Assembly (NCBI RefSeq): GCF_012726265.1
Contig: NZ_JAASAG010000013.1
Span: forward strand, 1 to 64,000
Source of the DNA: Streptomyces sp. HNM0575
GTDB taxonomy: Bacteria; Actinomycetota; Actinomycetes; Streptomycetales; Streptomycetaceae
Reading direction: 5' to 3'
Length of the DNA stretch: 64,000 nt
The notes under the pieces are model-generated. The model had not been told where the DNA came from, searched no databases, and was given only the letters and a program-made list of their open reading frames with translations. Both the position numbers and the translations under genes were made by a program. Below are positions 26,289-33,766 of this stretch, in pieces; the stretch's first letter is position 1; each line of letters begins with the position of its first letter.

Positions 26289-27396
26289 TCATGGTGGAGC
26301 GCTTCCGTCGTGGGGCGGGGCGGGCATCCGGAGGGCGAGGATGGCGATGTCGTCGTGGCCGTCGCCCGGGTGCCGGTCGGCGAGGATCCGGCACAGCTCG
26401 CCCAGCGGGAGGCGGGCGCTGCGTTCGGCGATCGCGGCCAGGGAGGCCAGGCCCACGTCGAGGTTCTGGTCGGGCCGTTCGACCAGCCCGTCGGTGAACA
26501 GGACCACCGTGGTGCCCTCGGGCAGGGAGCGGACGGCGTCGAGGCGGGGCCGGGCGGGGTCGACACCGAGCGGCAGGCCGGGATCGGTGTGCAGGTATTC
26601 GGCCGCCCCCGCGGGGGTGAGCAGCAGCGGTGGAGGATGCCCTGCGCTGCTCCACAGCAGCCGCCAGGCGTCACCGCCAGGCTCGATGCGGGCCACGCAG
26701 GCTGTGGTCACCGGGCTCTCGTTGATCGCGCGCAGTGTCCGGTCGAGCCTGGTCAGCACCGAACCCGGCGTGGCGGGCCGGTCGTAGAGCAAGGCGCGGA
26801 GCATGTTGCGGATCTGCGCCATGGCGGCCGCGGCTTGCAGGCTGTGCCCGGCGACGTCGCCGATCACGGCACCGACGGCCCCGCCGGGCAGTGGTACGGC
26901 GTCGTACCAGTCGCCGCCCAGCTTCTCGGCGACGGCGGCGGGCCGGTAGACGGCGGCCGTCTCGAAGGGTGCCAGGTCGGGCAGCTTCGGCAGCAGGAGC
27001 CGCTGGAAGCGTTCGGCTTCCCGCTCGGCGTGCCATTGGCGCGTCACGTCCCGCAGCGAGACGACGCGGAGCAGCTCACCGTGCGCGGTGGCCGCGGCGG
27101 TGCGCATCTCGACGACTCTGACGCCGCCCCCGGGCTGGGTCAGCTCCACATGTGTCGACTCGCCTGCGACGACCGGGGAAACCGAACGGCGCGTGCAGCA
27201 CATCCCGGGTGGGGCGGTCGAAGAGCTCTGTCGCAGCCGGATTGACCAGCTGGACGATCCCCTGATCGTCCACGGCGATGATCCCGTCAGCGGAGGCGGA
27301 GACGACCAGGTCACCGAGGTCGCGTTCGGGCCCGCCGCTCCCCGCGCCGGGGTCGCCGCCCTCGCCCTGGGGCGGGGTGCGCTCAGACGTCATCAC
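26289..27396 (-). CDS. PAS-PP2C (SpoIIE-type) phosphatase, frameshifted, last gene of the kai operon
   Basis: The N terminus from GTG 27396 is a PAS domain (SASADGIIAVDDQGIVQLVN, ATELFDRPTRDVLHAPFGF). Near 27177 the frame changes. Removing one C from the CCCC at 27175-27178 of the coding strand restores PVVAGESTHVELTQ and then DVTRQWHAEREAERFQRLLL. The SpoIIE phosphatase part follows: KLGGDWYDAVPLPGG, VIGDVAGHSLQAAAAMAQIR, VVLFTDGLVERPDQ and DGHDDIAILALR, with all metal-binding aspartates present. Such enzymes remove phosphate from anti-sigma antagonists or similar partners. The start overlaps the kaiC stop by 14 bp, so the two genes are coupled. Confidence 0.75.
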
Positions 27397-28912
27397 CGGT
27401 GAAACCGGACCCCGGCCGGTCCATGCCGACGGAGTCCGGACTGTCGAGGAGGACGACCGGGTCGCCCACGTGCATGCCGTCTGCGTCGATGGTGACGTTG
27501 CGCACGGCCTCGTCGTGGGCGGAGGCGCGGTTTTGCAGGACGGCCACTGCGCGCTGGATCGTCCCGGCCGTCTGGTAATACCGCAACGCGATGGTCACGT
27601 CGGTGAGACTGCTCAGTTCGCGCGCGATCGATGGCGTCTGCTCAGCTGCGAAGCGGCTGATGGGGGCCGAGGTGAGAAGCGTGGTGATGCTGCGCTGGCG
27701 GACGACCGCGCCCAGCGCGATCACCAGGTCGAGCAGCGCCCGCGGCGTGCCGATGCGTTCCAGCGCGGACAGGGAGTCGATGGCCACGCGCTGGGGCTGG
27801 AATTCCACCACGGCCCGTCTGATCCGGATGAAGTAGTCCTCCAGGGAGGCCATCTCCGGGTAGTCACAAACCAGGTACAGCAGGCCGCGTTCTTCCATGT
27901 CCGCCAGGTCGATTCCCCAGCCGGCGGAGCCGCGCAGCACCTGCGCGCGGGTCTCGTCGAAGGTGAACGCCAAGCAGCGCTCCCCCGCTGCGGCACCGGC
28001 CTCGAGGAACTTCAGAGTGCTCAGCGTCTTGCCGATCCCGGATGGCCCGGACAGCAGGACGACCGCGTCCTGATAGAAGCCGCCGCCGCACATCTCATCC
28101 AGTCCCGGGATGCCGGAGGAGACGCGGTTGGTGGAGGAGGGCCCGGGCGCGCTACCGAGGAAGGCGAGGGGGATGACGACGAACCCGTCGCTCGGGTCGA
28201 TGGTGAACAGCCATTCCCCTGTGCGGTGCATGGCGCCGCGGAACTTCACGACCTCGACGGTTCGGCGCCGCCGTTCCGCAACCAGCACATTGCGCAGGAT
28301 GATCACGTTGTCGGCGACGAATTCTTCGACGTAGTACCGGGACACGCCGTCGTACTCGCTGTTCCGCTCGGCTGTGATGATCGAGGTGACACCGAGCGCT
28401 TTCAGTGCGGACGTGAGCCGGTGGATCTCCCGGCGGATGACCCCGGTGTCGGCGAACCGGGCGAACACGGCCCCCAGCGAATCCAGCACCACCCGGGTGG
28501 CGCCGGTCCGGCGGACCGCGTGCTCGATGCGGGCCGTCAGCGCGCCGAAATCGTAGGCTCCGATGACGAAGCGTTCCTCACTCTCGCTGTAGCCGGCGTC
28601 GACGAACGCCCACTTCCCTTCGGCTTCCCACTGCTCGATCCAGAAGCCCAGCGAGGCGAAGTTGCGGCGAATCTCCTCCGGCGCCTCCTCGAACGTGACG
28701 AACACTCCCGGCTGGTCGTACTTCGTGATCCCGCGGGCGAGGAACTCCGTCGCAAAGATCGTCTTACCGCTGCCGGTCGTGCCGGTGAGCAGGGTCGGCC
28801 TGCCCGTCGGCACGCCGCCCATGGCCACCTGGTCGAACCCGTTGATCCCGGTGGGAATCCGTCCGATCGATTCGGCGCCGGCCACCGCCCGCTTCCTCTC
28901 GGCGTCAGGCAC
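27383..28912 (-). CDS. kaiC: KaiC-like double RecA ATPase
   Basis: 509 residues from GTG 28912, which overlaps the kaiB stop by 8 bases. An upstream frame to 28963 would only add basic residues from inside kaiB. Two RecA/DnaB-like lobes are present. The first has Walker A GTTGSGKT (residues 44-51), the catalytic Glu pair in VTFEEAPEE, and RVVLDSLGAVFARF as Walker B. The second has Walker A GPSGIGKT and FTFDETRAQV, where the second acid pair is Asp-Glu. Cyanobacterial KaiC is a hexamer that cycles its phosphorylation. Here there is no KaiA, and a PAS-PP2C protein stands in its place. A role in stress signalling rather than a clock is more likely, but that is inference. Confidence 0.9.
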   Translation of the reverse strand: MPDAERKRAVAGAESIGRIPTGINGFDQVAMGGVPTGRPTLLTGTTGSGKTIFATEFLARGITKYDQPGVFVTFEEAPEEIRRNFASLGFWIEQWEAEGKWAFVDAGYSESEERFVIGAYDFGALTARIEHAVRRTGATRVVLDSLGAVFARFADTGVIRREIHRLTSALKALGVTSIITAERNSEYDGVSRYYVEEFVADNVIILRNVLVAERRRRTVEVVKFRGAMHRTGEWLFTIDPSDGFVVIPLAFLGSAPGPSSTNRVSSGIPGLDEMCGGGFYQDAVVLLSGPSGIGKTLSTLKFLEAGAAAGERCLAFTFDETRAQVLRGSAGWGIDLADMEERGLLYLVCDYPEMASLEDYFIRIRRAVVEFQPQRVAIDSLSALERIGTPRALLDLVIALGAVVRQRSITTLLTSAPISRFAAEQTPSIARELSSLTDVTIALRYYQTAGTIQRAVAVLQNRASAHDEAVRNVTIDADGMHVGDPVVLLDSPDSVGMDRPGSGFTGDDV

Positions 28913-29219
28913 CGCCCGCCTCCTTCTCCTTGCGGATTTCCTGAAGCTCGCCCGGCAGGCCAAGCGCGTTCGCGACCCTCGGTGGGTCGGACAGGTCCCC
29001 GATCACCCGCAGCTGCGGAAGCGGCAGAAGCCTGATCACGGTCGGCGTGGCCAGGATCCGCTGCTCCTCCGCGAGCCCGGGCCGCGCCACCACGTCCACC
29101 ACTTCCAACTCGTAGCGGCCCGGCAGCAGCGCCTCGACCAGTGCCCGCAGATTCGCCTCGGCAGCGCTGGACCGCTCCGACTCCCCGGCCACGAACAGGC
29201 GGAACGCGTAACCCGTCAC
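28905..29219 (-). CDS. kaiB: KaiB-like thioredoxin-fold protein
   Basis: 104 residues from GTG 29219. GGAGGGGG lies 8 bases upstream, so the longer frame to 29474 is not needed. The KaiB fold is recognisable: YAFRLFVAGESERSSAAEAN, then RYELEVVDVVARPGLAEEQR, ILATPTVIRLLPLPQLRVIG and LSDPPRVANALGL. The Pro after ATPT and the loss of the CXXC thioredoxin motif match KaiB. KaiB binds the first ring of KaiC. Its stop overlaps the kaiC start, so they must be made together. The operon order is kaiB, kaiC, PAS-PP2C. Confidence 0.9.
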   Translation of the reverse strand: MTGYAFRLFVAGESERSSAAEANLRALVEALLPGRYELEVVDVVARPGLAEEQRILATPTVIRLLPLPQLRVIGDLSDPPRVANALGLPGELQEIRKEKEAGGA

Positions 29220-29621
29220 CAGTGCGCCCCCTCCGGTCCCGCGCAACGCGAAGTTGCGCCTGCCCGGGCACCGCGACCCGCGTCCCGGCCCCCGCCTCCC
29301 CGCATCGCCGTGACGTCCATCAAGGCACCTGCCCTTGCCAGTCCGGGTAGCACCCGGGAGGTCCGCCAGAAAGCCACACCGCACAGCCCGTACCGAGGCA
29401 GGCGTCCAAGCCCTGCCCACAGACGGCCGTACGGTCCGTGCCGCCGGGCCGAGGGGCTGCCCTCCCACCATCACCGGGCATGCCGCCGGGCGCGCCCAGG
29501 ACGGGGCCGTACGGGTGCCGTGGGCACTGTCGTCCGGGAACGAACCCCCAGGTCGTACATACGCGGCGGATGTGGCCGAGGTGCTGGAGAGCGCACTGGA
29601 CGAGGACGTCCGAGCGCCGGA
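29220..29621. other. Spacer between the kai operon and the exonuclease gene
   Basis: Holds the leftward kai promoter, which I could not place. A rightward frame ends with TYAADVAEVLESALDEDV just before 29625, but it has no start with a ribosome site, so I do not call it. Confidence 0.3.
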
Positions 29622-31478
29622 CTAATCAGCCACGTCGACGCCGAACTGCTCCGCGAGCCCGTGCAGCCCGTGGCCGTATCCCTGGCCCACGGCCCGGAAC
29701 CGCCACAGCGGACCACGGCGGTAGATCTCAGCGAGGATCATCGTGCGTTCGGTGGTCGCGGCGTCCAGAACGGCCTGGGCCAGCGGAGCCGCGCTGCTGC
29801 TCGGCCCTGTGGTGACTTGAACGGCCCCGACATCGCCGAAGGTGGCTGCGCCGTCGATTGCGGCGGCGATCACCACCTTGCGCGCAGCCGGCGGCAGTGC
29901 CGGGAGACTGCTGACGATCGTCTGTTCGCTGGGCCCGTCGGAGAGAAGCCGAACTGTCCCGTCCGGGCTTTCCGGCGCCCCGTAGAAGACGAAGTTCTCA
30001 TCGCGTGAGACCTGGTCGTCTTCATCGAGGATGAAGGCGACCAGGTCCACCTCGCAGGTGTCCTGCCGGGCCCAACTGCCGGTCACCGTCCAGAAGGGCA
30101 TGCTGAACGGATACGGGAGGTCGACGACCCCTCCTCTGGGCAGCACCAGAGGAGACCGGCGGAACCTTGCCCCGCTCACCGACTCGACGACGGGCGCCTT
30201 GAGCCAGTCGGAGCCGTGCGTCGGGACGTTCAATGCGGCGATCCGGCGCATGCGGCGATCTGCGTCTCCGCCGGCGAGAGAGACCACGTCCGTGACGCCG
30301 GCGGAGAAGTTGATCGCTGCCGCCCCGCCCATCTCCACCACCCGTGCACGTGCAGCCGCAGCCGTTGGGTGGGTCCCTCCCAGAATGAGGACGCGGCGAC
30401 CAGCGAGAGGCCGGTCTTGTGTTCCCAACTCGCCTGCCCCGGTGGGTCGTCGGCGCGCCTCCTCGGACACGCTCGCGGCCGGCACCGGCGCGTGCTCCTC
30501 GCCCGGAGGGGCCGGCGTCGGCTCTTGCCGAGCAGGTCCGACAGCAGCCTGCTGATCGTGCCGCGTCCCGGGCTGTACCTCCTCCAGCAACCGCAAGAAG
30601 GTGGACTCGTCGATCACCGGCACGCCCTCTGCCCGCGCGCGCAGGGCCTTGGCGGAGTCTGACCTCTGGTCGTTGGTCACCAGAACGCTGGTATGGCGGC
30701 TGACGCTGGTCATCACGTTCAGGCCGGCAGCAACAGCCCTGGCGACCAACTCCGGGCGCGATGCGGAGGTATCACCTGTCACGGCCACCTTCATGCCCTG
30801 CGTCAGCAGACCGGCGGGGGACAGCCGGCCGGGGTTTGTGAACTCGCACGGCGTCTTCGGCGGCTGCGGCACGAACTGTGCGTCCTGCCTGGGCGGACAG
30901 GCGACCAACGGCAAGGGGACGCCGAGCCTCGCGGCTTCCTGGAGCGAGCCCTTGAACATCCCGGCGAGTACACGTGTGTCGTCGAGGGCTTCGTGCGCCC
31001 GCAACTGCCGTATCCCGTAGTGCGCTGCCAGCGTTCCGAGGCGCAGATCGTTTGTGGGCGGATCCATCTGACGGTTCAGGGCGAGGGTGCACAGCCGCTG
31101 CGAGACAGGCAGCCACGACCGCGCACGGGCGAACTCGTGCGCCAGGAAGTCATAGTCGAACTGGGCGTTGTGCGCGACGAACACCCGGTTTCGAAGCATG
31201 GGCGCGACGCGCTCGACGATCTGCTCGAACCTGGGCGCACCCCGCAAGCGTCCCGCCGTCAGCCCGTGTACGCGCACCGGCCCTGGATCGCACCCGGGGT
31301 TGAGCAAGGTTGAGAACTCGTCGGACTGCGTGCCGTCGGCGTCGACAGTCACGACGGCTATGGACAGCACCCTGTGCTGACGCGGGATCAACCCGGAGGT
31401 CTCGACGTCCACCAGGGCCCAATCGTGGGCGTAGGACGGCGAGTTCGACGCATCAACGGACACAGCGGGAAGGCTCAT
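29622..31478 (-). CDS. DEDDh exonuclease - BRCT - BRCT-like - TerD fusion protein
   Basis: 618 residues. Residues 18-185 are a DnaQ-like 3'-5' exonuclease with all metal ligands: WALVDVETSG (Asp, Glu), VFVAHNAQFDYDFLAHE (Asp) and RAHEALDDTRVLAG (His, Asp). A BRCT domain follows at about 225-300 (GMKVAVTGDTSASRPELVAR, SVLVTNDQRSDSAKALRARA). A second, weaker BRCT-like unit comes at 345-420 (LAGRRVLILGGTHPTAAAAR, THGSDWLKAPVVES). The last 180 residues are TerD-like: TCEVDLVAFILDEDDQVSRD, FVFYGAPESPDGTVRLL and GPLWRFRAVGQGYGHGLHGL. TerD proteins bind calcium and join stress and DNA-processing complexes. The four-part fusion suggests DNA-end processing steered by a TerD partner. Confidence 0.85.
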   Translation of the reverse strand: MSLPAVSVDASNSPSYAHDWALVDVETSGLIPRQHRVLSIAVVTVDADGTQSDEFSTLLNPGCDPGPVRVHGLTAGRLRGAPRFEQIVERVAPMLRNRVFVAHNAQFDYDFLAHEFARARSWLPVSQRLCTLALNRQMDPPTNDLRLGTLAAHYGIRQLRAHEALDDTRVLAGMFKGSLQEAARLGVPLPLVACPPRQDAQFVPQPPKTPCEFTNPGRLSPAGLLTQGMKVAVTGDTSASRPELVARAVAAGLNVMTSVSRHTSVLVTNDQRSDSAKALRARAEGVPVIDESTFLRLLEEVQPGTRHDQQAAVGPARQEPTPAPPGEEHAPVPAASVSEEARRRPTGAGELGTQDRPLAGRRVLILGGTHPTAAAARARVVEMGGAAAINFSAGVTDVVSLAGGDADRRMRRIAALNVPTHGSDWLKAPVVESVSGARFRRSPLVLPRGGVVDLPYPFSMPFWTVTGSWARQDTCEVDLVAFILDEDDQVSRDENFVFYGAPESPDGTVRLLSDGPSEQTIVSSLPALPPAARKVVIAAAIDGAATFGDVGAVQVTTGPSSSAAPLAQAVLDAATTERTMILAEIYRRGPLWRFRAVGQGYGHGLHGLAEQFGVDVAD

Positions 31479-31485
31479 GCAGAAG

Positions 31486-31513
31486 AACTAACCGAGAACT
31501 ATTGAGACTTCAA
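31486..31513 (-). promoter_or_regulatory. Likely leaderless promoter of the exonuclease-TerD gene
   Basis: Reading leftward, TTGAAG (31513-31508) and TTAGTT (31491-31486) are 16 bases apart. The -10 box ends 7 bases before the ATG at 31478, so transcription should start at or next to the A of the start codon. No ribosome site lies in front of this ATG, which agrees with a leaderless message. Confidence 0.45.
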
Positions 31514-31592
31514 CCCACATGTCTCATTTAAGCATTACCTACGCCGTGCCCCCGGAGTCCCGACACTCTGGGGGCACCGGGGCACCCTCGTT

Positions 31593-32936
31593 TCAGGCCG
31601 CTTGCCCCTTCAGCACGGCAACCTCCCGAGCCCGCTGGGTCAATTCACGCACGGCCCGCACCCTGCCGTACGGGCGCACGCGGCGCCGCATCGTGTCGAA
31701 GTGCTCGTCACCCCGTGACGTCCTCAGCTGCACGTAGTCGTCCAGGAAGGCGTTCCACGTCGCACACGCGGCATCCAGGTGCCCTAGCTCGAACTGCCGT
31801 TGCGCAAGGACGGCGTTGGAGTGCACGCGCCCCTGCCGTTGCTGCTTCGGTTGAAGCCGCAGGGATTCCTGCATGGCCGCGATTGAACCGGCGAGGTCGT
31901 TGAGTTCGTAAAGCACATGTGCGACGTGGAATTGATAGGAACTCGAGGAGTATCCGCCAATGGCATCCTGCCGACCATCCGCCTTCGAAAGCGCCGTCTC
32001 GGCCTCACGCAGTCGAGCCATGGCCTTGTGACGACTGCCGGTCATCGACTCGGCGTGCGCCTGCTGTCCCGCCAGGAACGCGCGCAGCCGGGGCCCCGCC
32101 TTGGGTGAGGCTTCGGCTGCGGAGTCCGCCAGTTCCAGCGCCTTCCTACCGTGGCCCAGGTGGGAGGCTTGCAAGCTCATGCCCCGCAGGGTGCGGCAGT
32201 AGGTGATGTGGTCCTCGGCGGCGCCGGCGAGTTTCAGCGCCTTCACGTAGTAACGCTGCCCGAGCGCGTGTCGGCGCTCGTACATCGCCATCCACCCGGT
32301 GAGATACACGAGGTCGGACGCGGCGGCGAGCATGTCCTTCCGTACAGCCTCGGTCGCGGTGGCCTTCAGATACGGCGCCACGGTGTTGACCAGGAAAGCC
32401 GCAGCCATGGGCCGGGCGTGCCCGCCGCCGAGTTCGTCGAGGATGTCGGCGACCTTCTCCGTCATGGACCGTACTGTCGCCACCTCCCCTTCGCCGATGC
32501 GGGCAACGCGAGACGTTGCGGCAGTCGCCGACCGACCGAGCACTTCGTCAAATCCGGGGATCGGGAGAGCGGCCGAATACACACCGGCAGCGAGCACGCT
32601 TCGGCGCGATGGGTCCATGTCCTGCCTTCCGACGTCGAGGAGTTCGGCAACAGTGTCACCGTCGCTCCCAGTGACGTCGGAACCTTCAGGGGCCAGACCG
32701 GCTTCCGCGAGGGTCACCGGCCGTTTCAGCCTGCGCGACAGCGCTTCGATGATGAAGGGCCTGACCTGAGACTTCGGCATGGTGCCGCCGACCCAATGGG
32801 ATACGGCGGTCTGGTCGTACCGCAGGGACATGCCAGCCTCAGCGCCGGTTCTGTTCACGGCTGAGGCCATCTGTGTCCGCGACCATCCTGCCTGGTCAAG
32901 CAAGTGGGCCAGCGCGGAGTTACGGGTGCGTGCCAT
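31593..32936 (-). CDS. XRE/Cro-type regulator with TPR-like helical repeats
   Basis: 447 residues from ATG 32936. The N-terminal helix-turn-helix region (MARTRNSALAHLLDQAGWSR, then YDQTAVSHWVGGTMPKSQVR) is followed by a flexible link. About 300 residues of helical pairs complete the protein (ALGQRYYVKALKLAGAAEDH, LELADSAAEASPKAGPRLRA, HVLYELNDLAGSIAAMQESL). Streptomyces have many such regulators, often beside small peptide or RiPP genes, where the repeats may sense a peptide. Here it diverges from a conserved hypothetical gene and the peptide-methyltransferase pair. Confidence 0.8.
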   Translation of the reverse strand: MARTRNSALAHLLDQAGWSRTQMASAVNRTGAEAGMSLRYDQTAVSHWVGGTMPKSQVRPFIIEALSRRLKRPVTLAEAGLAPEGSDVTGSDGDTVAELLDVGRQDMDPSRRSVLAAGVYSAALPIPGFDEVLGRSATAATSRVARIGEGEVATVRSMTEKVADILDELGGGHARPMAAAFLVNTVAPYLKATATEAVRKDMLAAASDLVYLTGWMAMYERRHALGQRYYVKALKLAGAAEDHITYCRTLRGMSLQASHLGHGRKALELADSAAEASPKAGPRLRAFLAGQQAHAESMTGSRHKAMARLREAETALSKADGRQDAIGGYSSSSYQFHVAHVLYELNDLAGSIAAMQESLRLQPKQQRQGRVHSNAVLAQRQFELGHLDAACATWNAFLDDYVQLRTSRGDEHFDTMRRRVRPYGRVRAVRELTQRAREVAVLKGQAA

Positions 32937-33056
32937 TCCAACTCCCGACAGCTTTCATGGCGTTCATGCATTGCCCTCCCTCCAACGCTACCCGTCTCGT
33001 AGCTCTGAGGAGTTATCTCGTCGCAGGCGATTACATGGACGAGGCGAGGAATCGTG

Positions 33057-33440
33057 ATGACTACGGGCATGGGCTCCTGGGCTCCACCTGCTGGGCTCGA
33101 CGCCGAACTCACGGCGACCGGCGTCCACTTCGACGCGCTTCGACTGCCCGCTTACCTCGGGGGTCGGGTCCGCGCCATACTCGGCAAGCGCTGCGGCGCC
33201 GTCGTCCGAGATCCGTACGGGCATTACCTGTACTTCCTCTCAGAGCGGGGGGCCGCCGCCGATTGGCGCATCCCTGAAGCAGCGTGCGCGAAGCTGCTGG
33301 GCAAAGGCTGCTGGATCGTCGTTCCCCCATCGCACCGGGTCCAGGCCGGTGACCTTCGCTGGATCAGCAACCCCACCGAGGGACGACTGCGAACTCCCGC
33401 CCGCTGCTTGCGCGATGCTCTGGATTGCGCCCAACTGTGA
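33057..33440 (+). CDS. Conserved hypothetical protein next to the XRE-TPR regulator
   Basis: 127 residues. ATG 33057 is favoured by GCGAGGA at 33044-33050. GTG 33054 is an alternative. The middle reads LGGRVRAILGKRCGAVVRDP, YGHYLYFLSERGAAADWRIP and CWIVVPPSHRVQAGDLRWIS, which looks like an alpha/beta domain of the primase-polymerase N-terminal type often found near XRE-TPR regulators. I cannot assign an activity. It is transcribed away from the regulator and toward the peptide-methyltransferase pair, which begins 190 bp further on. Confidence 0.75.
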   Translation: MTTGMGSWAPPAGLDAELTATGVHFDALRLPAYLGGRVRAILGKRCGAVVRDPYGHYLYFLSERGAAADWRIPEAACAKLLGKGCWIVVPPSHRVQAGDLRWISNPTEGRLRTPARCLRDALDCAQL

Positions 33441-33461
33441 GGACTGGCTGATGTCCGCGAA

Positions 33462-33548
33462 GTGCGCCACTGCGGCGGGAAGTTGGAAGACCTCGGCGGA
33501 GGCGTCCGACGCTGCAAGAGCTGCCGCACGGCGACGACCCGCAAGTGA
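33462..33548 (+). CDS. Possible 28-residue Cys-rich mini-protein
   Basis: GTG 33462 begins VRHCGGKLEDLGGGVRRC and continues as KSC, which has a zinc-ribbon-like His, Cys and C-x-x-C spacing. It is in the same frame as the gene before, whose TGA is at 33438-33440. The match could also be read as a read-through tail of that protein. No strong ribosome site lies at the usual distance. Confidence 0.25.
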   Translation: MRHCGGKLEDLGGGVRRCKSCRTATTRK

Positions 33549-33630
33549 CCCAAGACCCCCGCCCCGGGGAAACCTCATGCGGCTCCGGGGCGGGATGCAC
33601 AGGAGTACAACCGACACAGGGAGGAAGAAG

Positions 33631-33765
33631 ATGCTCACATGCCCGACTGCCGCCGACAGTGGCGGCAAGCACGGAGGCCAGCCCTCCGACAAGCCGTGGA
33701 CTCCGCCACCCGAGCCTCCGTCACCCGACGGTGGCGGTCCCAGCAACAGCGGGGTCGGCGCCTGA
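33631..33765 (+). CDS. 44-residue candidate precursor peptide next to an isoaspartyl-methyltransferase homologue
   Basis: ATG 33631 follows AGGGAGG with a 6-base gap, the best ribosome site in this part of the window. The peptide is 44 residues: Met-Leu-Thr-Cys, then a chain rich in Gly, Pro, Ser and Asp (AADSGGKHGG, PSDKPWTPPPEPP, SPDGGGPSNS). The stop is 1 base before the start of the methyltransferase gene (TGA-T-ATG), so both should be translated together. Asp-Ser, Asp-Lys, Asp-Gly and Asn-Ser pairs are the bonds at which such methyltransferases create aspartimide. I infer a RiPP-like precursor. It has no match that I recognise to known leader types. Confidence 0.6.
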   Translation: MLTCPTAADSGGKHGGQPSDKPWTPPPEPPSPDGGGPSNSGVGA

Positions 33766-33766
33766 T

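Noticed and set aside
29335..29625. Small rightward gene before the exonuclease stop
   Set aside because: The last 20 codons look protein-like, but there is no start codon with a ribosome site and the beginning is Arg- and Pro-rich shadow text.
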